The translations under genes and the position numbers were made by a program. Under the pieces are notes generated by a model, which made no database searches, had not been told where the DNA came from, and saw only the letters and a list, made by a program, of their open reading frames with translations. Shown here one piece after another: positions 10,185-59,272 of a stretch of 64,000 nt of DNA. This DNA comes from Phalacrocorax aristotelis (taxonomy: Eukaryota; Chordata; Aves; Suliformes; Phalacrocoracidae). How positions within the stretch are numbered: the first letter of the stretch is position 1; every line of letters begins with the position of its first letter. The stretch is taken from contig NC_134311.1 of assembly GCF_949628215.1 (NCBI RefSeq), positions 59,938,205-60,002,204 of the forward strand, written 5' to 3'.

Positions 10185-10790
10185 ACTTGAGCATAACCCG
10201 CTGCCTGCCAAGGCTGAGACCATCAGCAATGGTGGTGGCGCCTCTGGGATAACAGATTTAAGCATGAAAAAAAAAAGTGGCTGGGCACTATCAGCTGGGA
10301 GAAAGGAGTGAGAATATGTGACAGAAACAGCCCTACAGACACCCAGGTCAGTGAAGAAGGAGGGGGGGGTGGTGCTCCAGGCACCTGAGCAGACATTCCC
10401 CTGTGATGGAGACCATGGTGAGGAGGCTGTTCTCCTGCAGCCCATGGGGTCCATGGTGGAGCAGGTGGATGCCTGAAGGAGGCTGTGACCCCGAGGGAGG
10501 TCCACGCTGGAGCAGGTTGCTGGCAGGATCTGTGACCCGACACTGGACCCACGCTGGAGAACTCTGTTCTTGAAGGACTGCACCCCATGGAAAGGACCCA
10601 CGCTAGAGCAGTTTGTGAAGGGCTGTCTCCAGTTGGAGACAGCCTACATGGGGTAGGACCCCATGTTGGAGCTATGGATTAGTGTGAGGAGGAAGGAGCG
10701 GCAGAGACAACACATGATGAACTGACCACAACCCTGATCCCCATCCCCCTGTGCTGCTCCAGAGGAGGTGGAGAAGCCAGGACTGATAGT
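10185..10790 (+). repeat. Probable fragment of an LTR-type repeat
   Basis: This stretch has internal, imperfectly repeated units built on GACCCACGCTGGAGCAG (near 10500, 10548 and 10597). It ends in a segment around 10690-10760 (GGAAGGAGCGGCAGAGACAA) that I associate with a dispersed bird LTR element. No coding frame is convincing. The family name needs a repeat-library search. Confidence 0.5.
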
Positions 10791-10825
10791 GCCCGTCAAG
10801 CTGCTCTGTCCCGGATAATCCAAAC

Positions 10826-12393
10826 ATAGACCCACCGTCAGTGAAGGAAGAGTTAGTACATGAATTATTACAGGAGCTTGACCCCTACAAATTGATGGGC
10901 ACTGATGCCATCCACCCAAGGGTGCTGAGAGACCTTGCAGACATCATCGCAAGGCCACTCTCCATAATCTTCGAGAAGTTGTGTAGAACGGGGGATGTCC
11001 CAGAGGACTGGAGGAAGGCAAATGTTACCCCTATCTACAAGAAAGGCTCGAGGTAGGTTCCGGGTAATTATAGGCCCATCAGCCTTACTTCAATCCTTGG
11101 GAAAGTTATGGAATGAGTCCTCCTGAGGGCCATCGCAAGTCAAACGAAGCACGTGATTGGGGAAAGCCAACATGGCTTCACTAAGAGCAGATCGTGCTTG
11201 ACAAACTTGGTGGCCTTCTGTGACAAAGTGACTTGCCTGGTTGACATGGGGGAGGCAGTGGACTTTGTCTACCTGGACTTCTCCAAGGCCTTTGATACGG
11301 TCCCCCACGGCCTCCTCCTGGAGAAATTAATGCGTTATGGCCTAGACAAGTGGTCTGTGCAGTGGGTGGGGAACTGGCTGACAGGCCGCACCCAAAGGGT
11401 GGCGGTAAAGAGCTCCTTTTCCAAGTGGCAACCTGCCACAAACAGAGTCCCCCAGGGATCAATATTGGGCCCAATGTTATTCAACATCTTCATAAGTGAT
11501 CTGGATAACGGCATCAAGTGTAGCCTGATGAAGTTTGCTGATGACACCAAATTGAGTGGGGAAGTAGACACTCCAGAAGGGAGAGCTGCTCTGCAGGGAG
11601 ATCTGGATAGGCTGGAAGAGTGGGCCAACAAGAACCTTATGAAGTTCAACACGGACAAGTGTAAGGTCTTGCACCTGGGAAAACATAATGCGGGAGTGCA
11701 GCACAGACTGGGATCCACCTGGCTGGAGAGCAGCTCTGTTGAAAGGGACCTGGGGGTCCTGGTGGACAGAAAGCTCGACATGAGCGAACAGTGTGCTGCT
11801 GCAGCCAAGAAGGCTGACAGGATGCTGGGTTGCATCAAAAAGGGCATCACCAGCAGAGATAAAGAAGTCATTATCCTGCTCTACTCAGCACTGGTCAGGC
11901 CACACCTGGAGTACTGTGTACAGTTCTGGTCCCCGCTACACAAAAAGGATGTGGACAGGCTGGAAGGGGTCCAGAGAAGGGCCACAAAGATGATCAAAAG
12001 ACTGGGAAGCTGCCACACGAGGATAGGCTGGGAGAGCTGGGTTTGTTCAGCCTGGAGAAAAGGAGGCTCAGAGGGGATCTCATCACCATGTACCAGTATT
12101 TAAGGGGTAGCTACAAAGAAGAGGGAGGCTCCCTTTTTACACGGAGTCCCACGGAGAGGACAAGGGGGAATGGACACAAGTTGCTCTTGGGGAGATTCCG
12201 ATTGGACACAAGAGGGGAATTCTTCACAGTGAGGACAGTCACCATTGGAATAATCTCCCCGGGGAAGTGGTTGACTCGGTCACGTCCAAGATTCGTCTGG
12301 GCAGGGTGCTGGGCCATCTTGTCTAGGCTGCGCTCTTCCTAGACAGGTTGGACTAGATGATCCCTGAGGTCCCTTCCAACCTGGGATTCTGTG
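10826..12393 (+). mobile_element. CR1 LINE with a largely open reverse transcriptase
   Basis: A 5'-truncated CR1 of about 1.6 kb. The 11153-12103 frame is open for 316 codons. It carries [23 protein letters not shown] and the catalytic motif FADDTKL. A frame change near 12000 moves the C-terminal part ([12 protein letters not shown], near 12043) to another frame. A stop near 11056 separates the upstream part (VPEDWRKANVTPIYKKGS). The tail has GGTTGGACTAGATGATC and CCTTCCAACC and ends in ATTCTGTGA rather than ATTCTATGAT. It is younger or better kept than CR1 copies A and B, but not intact. Confidence 0.92.
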
Positions 12394-13868
12394 AGTATAA
12401 TTCTGAGCGCAGCGACCGGCTCGGCTCCGCGCCGCGCCGTACCGTACCGTACCGCACCACCTCGGCCGTAGCGGCAGCAGCTCGCAGGCGGGAACCGAGA
12501 CCCGCCGCTGACGCTCCCGCCTCCCCGCGGCGCGCCGGCGTGACATCATTCCCTGCGACGCCCGGCCGGCTCGCCGCAGCGTAGGGGGCGGGGACTCGGG
12601 CGCCGTGGGCGAGGTGCCTGGCGTGGGGCGCTGCTGGCTTCTCCGCTGAGGGGCGTTCAGGGCCGCTCGTTCCCCGGTTGCTGCTCCCCGGGAAGCCGGT
12701 CGAGGCACCAGCGGGGCGCGGCGGTCGCGCACGGGTCTGGGCGGCCGCCGTTCCCAGTTCCGGGATGGTGGCGCTGCCAAGGGCGCTCCCCTGGCGTGCC
12801 CGCCTGGCGCCCTGCGCGTGCGTCCCGTCAGAGCTGGGCAGCGGCTCTGCCCTGGCGGGCCGGGTGTCGGGCGGCTGGAAATAACGGAGGGAGGCGCCGC
12901 AGCCCTCTGGCCGCGCTCCCCGCGGGTCGGCCTGTTCCTTCCATCCAGCAGCGCCCGCCCCGGCTGCCGGCGGCGGGGAGCGACTGCGTTCTACGGCTCC
13001 GCCTCAGGCTGCGAACGGGCGGGGCGCCCGTGTCCTTCTGCTTCACCAGCCGAAATGGCCGGGAATCACCTTTCCAATAATTTCTTCAACGCTGAAACAT
13101 CAGGCTTGTAGGAGGTGGCAGGTACTGGAGCAGTGGAGATTCCTCCAGGACTGGCTAAGGAAGAAGCAGGTCTAGCTGATTATATGCAACGGCGTAACGC
13201 TGAATATTCTGACCCAGAGTAAATCCACCATAAAGGAAAAAAAAAGTTTCTTTCCTCCTTGCCCTCGCGATCTGTTCTCCCTCAGGTTTCCCCGCCTTCT
13301 GCTCCCCCACGGCTGTCTGGAACGGGTGTCTCTCCGGTTAGTTACCTCCCCACGGTATCGCCCTCACCGCGCGGCAGTAAATCCACGCCTGAGCAGCCAA
13401 GGCGGCCGACTGCCCGCTCGCCGTTCATCAGGTACCGTGCATTTAGCCGGCGGGCCCGCCGTCGGTCGCTACGACGTTAGGGACCCGCTATATTCCCACG
13501 TTTCGCTCTCTCCGCCGTAGCGTCCCTTCCCCGGGCGACCTGCAGCGCGGGCGGTCTGGCGCCACGCGCTGCCCGCGCAGGGTGACGCCGCTGCACAGCA
13601 CGCCTGCCCCTCTGCGGCCGCGCGCTCCGCTCGCGCCCCTCTCCCTTCCCTAAGGAAGGTCGCGTTCTGTCCCCGAAAAACCCGGCAACCCGCGCTGCGG
13701 CCCCGGAGCCGGCGCGCAGAGCCCGCCGCCCCGCCAGGGGGCGCTTCCCCGCCGCCCCCCGCCCGTGACGCCGTGCGCGTCGGGAGTTGTAGTCCCGGGC
13801 AGCACGTGTGCGGGACGTGCGGCCGTGCTGGCCGGAGCGGAGCCGAGCCGCCCGCCGCCGCCGCCGCC
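12394..13868 (+). promoter_or_regulatory. GC- and CpG-rich promoter region upstream of DIMT1
   Basis: Two CpG-rich blocks, about 12400-13050 and 13250-13868, lead into the DIMT1 start codon and continue through exon 1. An AT-richer insert of about 180 bases (13054-13236) separates them. In other vertebrates the region between DIMT1 and IPO11 is a two-way promoter, so a minus-strand IPO11 start could lie here, but I cannot place one. No TATA box stands out. A short GTACC repeat lies near 12437-12453. Confidence 0.7.
13054..13236 (+). other. Small ORF-like insert with A-tract inside the CpG-rich region
   Basis: From an ATG at 13054 (GAAATGG context) one frame runs for about 55 codons to a TAA, broken by a single TAG after 18 codons. 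The second part reads GLAKEEAGLADYMQRRNAEY and then SDPE. About 15 bases after the TAA comes an A-rich tract (AAAGGAAAAAAAAAG). It is less GC-rich than both sides. It could be a decayed retrocopy of a small gene or chance. I do not recognise the protein. Confidence 0.35.
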
Positions 13869-19232
<5,364 letters not shown>

Positions 19233-19844
19233 ACTCTGCTGGACGAATGAAAGATGTTCTGTGTTTTGTCACCAAAGTCTTACCCAAGCCAGAGTGACTG
19301 CAATGGGACAAGCTCTTCCCACAAAAGCAAGGACCATAATACAGCATATGCACTCTGGTTCTTCTGAAAGCCTTACATGCAAAACACAGACTGTAAGCAA
19401 GAAGCTGCTGCTCTGTATTTTAAAAGCAGTCAGTTCTTCCACAACTGAAGTGAGGTGCTGGACCTCCACATGCAAGTGTATTTTTAAATATACCCAATAG
19501 CATCGATTAATGTTGCCATAACTGAAATTGGTGTTCTCTGATCATGGACTTCACCTCAGTATATTCTTGAACAATATTCAACAGTACAACCCAGAAGTCT
19601 GGTCTGGGCACAAAACAAGAGTTCTAGTCATTCAATTTGTTTGGGATTTTCCTTGTTTGTTTCAAGGCATATTTAAACACTCTTGTCTTCCCTTTGTACG
19701 CTAGTGATCTGCTTCTTTTGCAGAAATCCCAGTAACTGTTTCTCAGAAACAAAAGTATTTATCTTGTGGGCTTGGTATCATTTACAGTTTACTCTTATGA
19801 CTGGAGCACTGCAACGGATGGCTCTAAGCTCTTCAGAAGGGAAG
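19233..19844 (+). other. DIMT1 3' untranslated region and flank
   Basis: I see no AATAAA or ATTAAA in the first 600 bases after the stop. Weaker variants occur: AATACA near 19338 and AATATA near 19487. Copy B of the segmental duplication starts inside this stretch at 19408, so part of the 3' UTR is probably duplicated at base 1 of the window. Confidence 0.6.
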
Positions 19845-21182
19845 GAGAGGCGGTGGGGTTAATCTGTGTGTTAGGGAGTATTTCGATCGTATAGAGTTCA
19901 ATGACTGTGACGATAAGGTCAAGTGCTTATGGGTAAGGATGAGGGGGAAGGCCAACAAGGCAGACATCCTGCTGGGGGTCTGATACAGACCACCCAACCA
20001 GGATGAAGAGGTAGATGTAGCATTCTAAAAGCAGCTGACAGAAGTCTCACAATCAATAGCCTTTTTCCTCTTGGGGGACTTCAACTTCCCGGATATCTGC
20101 TGGAAATACAGCATAGCACAGAGGAAACAGTCTAGGAGGTTCCTGGAATGTGTGGAAGACACAGCTGGTGAGTGAGCCAGCCACGGGAGGTGCCTCGCTT
20201 GACCTGCTGTTCGCAGAGGACTGGTAGGAGATGTGGTGGTTGGAGGCCGTCTTGGGCATAGTAACTGTGACGTGACTGATTTCTTGATTCTTGCCAAAGT
20301 AAGAAGGGGGTCGGCAGAACCACTACCATGGACTTCCGAAGAGCACACTTTGGCCTGTTCATGACACCGGTTGGGAGAGTCCCTTAGGAGGCAGTCCTGA
20401 AGGGCGAAGGGGTCCAGGAATTCTGGGTACCTTTCAAGAAGGAACTCTTGAAGGTGCAGGAGCAGGCTGTCCCCATGTGCCATAAGACGAACCACCAGGA
20501 AGGCAACCGGCCTGGCTGAACAGAGGCTTTTGCTGGGACCAAGGGAAAAAAGGGCAGTTTACCACTTTTGGAAGAAGGGGCAGGCAACTCAAGAAGGGTA
20601 CAGGGATCTTGTTTGGTCACGCAGAGAGAAAATTAGAAAGGCAAAAGCCCAGCTAGAACTCACTCTGGGTACTGTTGTGAGGGATAACAAAAAATGTTTT
20701 TGCAAATACTTTAACACAAAAAAGGAAGTCATGGTGAATCTCCATCCTCTTGGATACAGAGGGGAACAACGCCACTGAGGATGAGGAAAAGGCTGATGTA
20801 CTTAATGCCTTCTTTGCCTCAGTCTTTAATAGTCAGACCAGCTATCCCCAGGGTATTCAGCCCTTGGAGCTGGAAGGCAGGGATGAGGAGCGGAATAAAC
20901 CCAATAATCCAGGAGGAAGCAGTTTATGACCTGCTGTGGCACCTGGACACTCACAAGTCTGCGGGGCTGGATGGGATCCAGGAATATTGAGGGAGCTGGC
21001 GGAGCAGCTCGCCAAGCCACTCAACATTCATCAGCAATCCTGGTTAATGAAAAATGTATAGGCATGGCATTTCAGGACATGGTTGAGGATGCATGGTGGT
21101 GCTGGGTTTATGGTTGGACTTGATGATCTTGGATGTGTTTCCCAACCTTAACGAGTCTATGATTCTATGCTACGATTCCATG
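19845..21182 (+). mobile_element. CR1 LINE, copy B, internally deleted
   Basis: The first part, to about 20985, is almost identical to copy A at 819-1965. I count two mismatches over roughly 480 bases (1021-1500 against 20039-20518). From 20985 to 21050 similarity falls sharply. The sequence then jumps to a CR1 tail (GGTTGGACTTGATGATC at 21112-21128, ending ATTCTATG repeats). The reverse-transcriptase body is missing. Confidence 0.9.
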
Positions 21183-22016
21183 CAAAAACATTATTAAGAT
21201 ACTGGAAACTATCAGTGTCATGTCCTTTACCTGCTTTTACTGCCATCAAACCACTGCAGGAACCAGCAGAAAATTACCAAAGGGCCACTGCTTTTAGCAT
21301 AAACAGGAGGGGGTTTTGTCAAGTGTAACTTCAAGCAGCTGTTTTTATAAGAAAACTACTTTGCCCTTCAAGGCAAGGAGGATCTTAAGCATAGATCAGA
21401 GCTTTCAGTGAGTCTTAGAGCAATGCATGCCTGTGACCTGACAAAGACTTACTGACGTGTGTTAACACAGTCTGGATTACGTGTATTTGTTGTTATAGGA
21501 CGAGGCAGAATTTTCCCAAGGAAGTTTACATTAACTGTGCGTAGCAGCTGTGGAAAGAAAAATCCATTTTAGTCTGTCTTGTGATTCAGGACAACACTAA
21601 ATAGTAACTGTAGCATCAGGAAGGGGTGAAGGCATGACTCCTACAGCAATTTTTTCATGTATTGTGGACTTCTTTCCACAAGACCACAGTAGGTGAAGAG
21701 TCAAATTAGCCAAAACTCCTCTAAGGTCTAACTTCATTTTATTCACAGCTGATGTAATTTTTCAGAAGTCATTGATTCAGAAACATGTACAGAAGTTTGC
21801 ACTTGAATTTGCAGGCATTCTGGGAGATTGTCTTGGGAAGCAGAATTGCCTTTATACAGAAGGAACATGCTTGGAGATTGTGTCACGCTTCCTAAATACC
21901 TTTATTTTACACGGCAGAAATCAAGATAATCTTGTCTGAGTCCTGTTCAAGTACTTCCTGTGCATCACAGCAATGGGCTACAGGAGTTCAAGTGCCATAA
22001 CCAGCTGAATCAGTTT
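21183..22016. other. Spacer sequence unique to copy B
   Basis: No exon, RNA gene or known repeat is recognised. It is absent from copy A, where the CR1 tail is joined directly to the bases matching 22018. Confidence 0.55.
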
Positions 22017-22639
22017 ATCTTCATACTGCTTCAGTATCTGTCTAGAGCTGACCTTCACAGCAGGCTCCATCACAAAGTCTGTCTCTCAACATGTCATTTA
22101 CAAAGCTTCATAAAAAGGTGCTGCATCCTATCTGCCTCTGTCCTTCCTGTCCTCTTTGGTACCCATTGCAAACCACAGCCTGGCTGCGGCTCTAGGCTCC
22201 CATGGAGGTAGAGTACGGAAGTCACTGTTTCTCACGTGGGATGTCTCAATCGTCAGAGGCTTTTTAGAAACTAAGATTTCTCTAGAGCAGCTTTGAAGAA
22301 ACCCTCCGGTATTATAGGATAACCTGTACTATCACCTGCTTCCAAAAGCTGCTGCCTTCTATTTCACTGCTTTTTCTTTTAACTGTGAAGGACGATGCTC
22401 TTAAACAAATGCTCAGAAAGATGGGTGAGGTTTCTTTTAGGACCTGCTGCAAAACTAAAGTCAGGACAGTGCTCTGGGGAACTTCTTCCTAAATGAGGAA
22501 TTTGTATAGAAGAGACAGCTCCAGAAGTAAATATTCCTTCTGAAATCAGAGGCCTTTTCAAAAGGGTAACTCCAATGTGCTTACAGAGTGAAACCCTTCC
22601 CAAAGCACAACAGAAGTTTCACAGAAGTAAATTCTCATC

Positions 22640-24348
22640 AGTAATTCATTTAATAGCTTTATTTATTAAACACATTATGTAAAATCTACATTGTTGTTTC
22701 AGTTTTCATGTTTACACACAGGATTTTTTTTATTTTTAACCATGATGCGACAAGATCTTCCCGTAGTCTACCTTTCTATGGGAGATACAAACATTAAACA
22801 CTACAAGAATCCCCAGTTTATTTAACTCTCTTTTCATTGCCTTCCCTTTGTTTCTCTTCAGGCCTGGCACAAACAAACAGGCTTGTATTCCAAAAGTCAT
22901 TTTTAAACAGTTCCAAGGGAAAGTCTGCTGATGAAAACTCCTGGAAACAGGGAGAACTCCTAGAGAGGTCTACAGTTCTTTCTTTGACAAGAAGTTCTTA
23001 CATGAAAGATCAATCTTTTTTGGATACTGACTTGCAAAAATAACTTGAGTGCCACCACCCAAAAAGTGCTGATACACATGGCGCCATTTGTGAGAATTCA
23101 GGTACTTCTGGGATTTCTATTAGCGCTATGTAGAGGTATTGTGCCAAAGCCTGAAACAATGCAATTTCCCCCCACTTTTCAGCTGCTGGCACTGCACAAA
23201 GGGAAAAATGGATATTAGCTACTTCTTTTTAAAGCAACAGAGCTACTCAAACTACCTGCAAACTACGGTTAATGGACATGTAAGTTTGTCATGCATCAAA
23301 AGGCAAATTTTAACAGTATGTGAAAGGCCAACATGTATGTGTTTAGCTGGATCCCCATATTTTAAACAGCTAACCATACACAGAGGCCAGATAGTACCTT
23401 TAATCTGACAGCATTACCACACCATACCACATACTGTATATCTGCATTACGCTAAGATACAACTCTCCTCAGTACTTAAACATTACCCTTTATTATACAT
23501 CAACTAATTTATATTTTTTCTTTTTTTTTTCTTTTTTTTTTTTTTTAATTACAGAGGAAATGTTAGAATCATATACCCATTCTTTATGGTATTCAGATAA
23601 GTCTAGATTCCAGATTTTTTACAAGGAGGATGGAATGTCCAGCTGTTTGTTCGCTTTAACAGCTCTTGCAGTTCCTGCCCAAATGATATGGCACATTCTG
23701 TGAAATGAAAGTAGCCACCAAAAAAAAAAAAAGTCTAGAAACACACTACAAATGTACACACACTAAAAGTAATTTATATTGACAAATAAGGAATGTTGTT
23801 TCTTAAGCTGTGCTTCAGAAAGAGGACGTTTAGGGTCAAGTAGCCTTCATCAAGGCACAACGGGAAGAGGTAAGCACAGCTGTCTGTAGAAGAGAAGTTA
23901 TGTACAACCACTCGTGAGGTGGGCATGCACGCAAACACAATTTAAAACTGCACAGCTGGTCTTCGTAACAAAACTGAACATAGTCAAAAGGAAATACTGC
24001 GACTTGTTAATGGCCACAGTTTTACTTCATTATCAAAAACATGGCAAATGTTTCCAAACATGAAATTCACAATTTGAATAAATGAAATATTTTAAACAAA
24101 GTGCTTCACAGATCTGAACCCTGCATGGTTGTGCTGTCTGGTCTAGAAGCATTTTGTAGACATCATAGGAGCATTTCACACAAAACTGAAAATGTCATTC
24201 AGGTGAATAAGAAACAGGACATTTCCACAGACATTTCTAATGTTTTTACACTTTCAAGTAGTTGAGTTCTTACGGCCACTGGGTTTTGTAACAAGAGTGT
24301 GCTACAGCAGTATGGGTTCGTGGATTCCTTTAGCAGCAAAGGCCCGTT
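22640..24348 (-). other. KIF2A 3' untranslated region
   Basis: From the stop codon to the tandem poly(A) signal, about 1.7 kb without coding signal. It includes a long A-rich tract on the KIF2A sense strand (23517-23547). The left end is inferred from the poly(A) signal. Confidence 0.65.
22658..22667 (-). terminator. Tandem poly(A) signal of KIF2A
   Basis: The minus strand reads AATAAATAAA, two overlapping canonical signals about 1.7 kb after the KIF2A stop. Cleavage would be expected 10-30 bases further on, still outside copy B of the duplication. Confidence 0.7.
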
Positions 24349-57069
<32,721 letters not shown>

Positions 57070-58684
57070 TTACTAACTGGCGGAAAAATCTTCCAGAAGT
57101 TATTTTCATCCCTGCACTGTGACATGGAGTGAGAGGCAGGAAGAAAAGGGTTAAAAAAAACAAGGTGATAAATAGAAGATGATTCCTGACCACATACTGT
57201 GAAGTGGCTCAGACCTGATTCATCAGCTGAGGCTCTAATGAGACAGTCAGCTTGCAAGCGAAAAACTTAATGAACAGAAAACTGAGTGGTAAATAAACAA
57301 AACACGATGTGAAAACCACACCTCTTAGACTCTCTTTTCTGAGAGAAGAAAACTCCAATAAAACAGAGTCTCTCACAGGTAGTAAAGTCTCCTGAGGTGT
57401 GCTCCACAAAGGCTTGTTTGTCCCGCTTCTAGGCTGATACAACATTACATGTTCCAACACATGAGTGAAGCCCCCTGAAATTGTATTCTGATGTCCATTT
57501 CTTATGGGCATCCAATCAGTTGGTAATTCAACTAAAATTAAATTGCCTGCAACAATAATACAAATCATAATTTTAAAAACAACTGCTAACACAGACTGCT
57601 AAGCTGGAGTTAAGATGCCATTGCTTTGACTTCTCCAGTGAAAAGACCCAAAGCCAGCAGGCCCCCAAAAAGTACAATAAAACCAATAAACTTTCAGTAG
57701 GAATAAAGATATTTCGTCTTAAATACGTAGCATACTGCAATTTTTTAATGTCCTATTTTCTACGTGTTAGCAAGGAGCAATTGGAAGAACAGAGCCATGC
57801 ACTGACAAAAAAGGATCAAGACCCAGGTGTCACATTGATTTCACATCTGTGCTTCGCCCTAGGAGTACAAAGAGTTGGGATTTCTAAAGAACATGTGTCC
57901 AGTGTGACTACTCGTCTAACACCCCCTTTTAATGAGCCATAGCACGAACAAGCAAACCCTGAATTCACCCACCCAGAGCTACTCCCCAGGTGACCAAGAG
58001 CCATGTGCAGCTCCCAAAGTATGAGTGACTGTCCTGGAGCAGCTGCAGCATATGTTGCTGCTGCCGGGCACGTGCTCAGTGGCGAAACACAGTGCAGTCC
58101 TTATACATCTGCTCTGGTCTGGGTCTCCTCCACCTTCCACCTTGTCTTCTCCTCTCCTAAAGCTCCCAACCCCCAAATCTACTCCAGTTCTCTCCTCTGC
58201 TGATTGTTTCAAACTTCTATTTTAGCCATTTCAGTCATAATTTGACCTTTTTCCAAAGTTAATGTTTTTATGCTTCTTAGGGCCTGCTGAGGGACAGAAA
58301 GGAAGAAAAACCTTGACTGATATTCTAAATTATCTCACCTAGCAGCGCAAGCAACAAACATATACTGTTAATATTTCTTTTATTGCAAAGGCTGCCTAAA
58401 CATCCACACCTACTTAAAATTAAGCAAGAAGAGAGGCTATAGGGAAGCATCATGGAAGGTACAGCAAATCTATGCACTGTAGTGTAATGCGCAGAGAAAA
58501 AGACTAACTGAAACTCAAGCAAAGCATAGCGCTCAGGGGACCTGCACAGACCTGAGACCCCTGGGCAGCACTGCTTTCACACCTGTGGTGTTCACATTGC
58601 CAGCAACATACATTCACACGCACTTACAAACTCCATGCTTGTGCTTACCCAAAGCATAAAGGAGGTCAAGCAGGCTTTTAATTT

Positions 58685-58709
58685 GGGGGGGGGGGGGGGG
58701 GGGGGGGGG
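58685..58709 (+). repeat. Run of 25 G
   Basis: An uninterrupted G run, C on the KIF2A sense strand. It is able in principle to form quadruplex DNA. Run length in an assembly is often unreliable. Confidence 0.9.
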
Positions 58710-58976
58710 AAGCCTCCCCCTTTGCTTCACTTGGTTCCTTTCCTCTAGCATTCACTAGTTTTTACTTCCCTGGCCTGTGTTTTTTCTGAACAAAAACTTC
58801 CATTTGTGCTTCCTGAGCACTATTCTCCCAGGCACCCCAGCTGCATGCTCTGCAGGGACAGTCTGGCCTACATCCTCCACTGAGGCACTGCCAGGAGATG
58901 TGCGGACAGGGACCACTACCGTGCCCTCCCCTCTGTGCACAGGCACTCCTCCATTTCCCCTCACGCAAAGGACATC

Positions 58977-59112
58977 CCTGAAAGTATTTAAAAGACATGT
59001 AGACTTGGCACGTCAAGGCATGGTTTAGGAGACACGGTATTGTTGGGTTAATGGTTGGACTTGATGATCCTAGAGGTCTTTTCCAACCTTTATGATTCTA
59101 TGATTCTATGAC
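58977..59112 (+). mobile_element. CR1 3' tail fragment
   Basis: Contains GTATTTAAAAGACATGTAGA, GGTTGGACTTGATGATCCTA, TTCCAACC and a doubled ATTCTATG end. It is antisense to KIF2A. Confidence 0.92.
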
Positions 59113-59130
59113 ACTGTGCAGGCATGCATC

Positions 59131-59272
59131 CAAAGTTCACAGATATTGCTGATAGTCCACGAATAAATGAGAGGGAAAAAAACCCAACACATAGACATGC
59201 CACTGAACTATGTAAAATATTTAGTTTCAAAAACAAACAGCACATTTAATGTCCCTCATACAGCAAACAGGA
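59131..59272. repeat. Intron 1 direct repeat, copy 1
   Basis: Matches 63170-63309 in the same orientation (both start CAAAGTTCACAGATATT and both contain AAACAAACAGCACATTTAAT), with roughly a dozen differences. It begins 18 bases after the CR1 tail. It is not a repeat that I recognise. Confidence 0.88.

Larger units (their letters stand above)
19408..22429 (+). repeat. Segmental duplication, copy B (DIMT1-KIF2A spacer)
   Basis: Partner of 1-3850. It covers nearly the whole spacer between the DIMT1 stop and the KIF2A poly(A) signal. Compared with copy A it has the empty LTR site at 19828-19834, extra bases at 19456-19685 and 21183-22016, and a CR1 lacking its middle and 3' body. Confidence 0.9.

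Noticed and set aside
11335..11871. 178-codon minus-strand frame
   Set aside because: It is the antisense shadow of the CR1 reverse transcriptase, whose sense frame has the catalytic motif.
12280..12780. 166-codon minus-strand frame that could be the start of IPO11
   Set aside because: The composition is that of CpG-rich DNA, with no importin similarity, and it runs into the CR1 tail.
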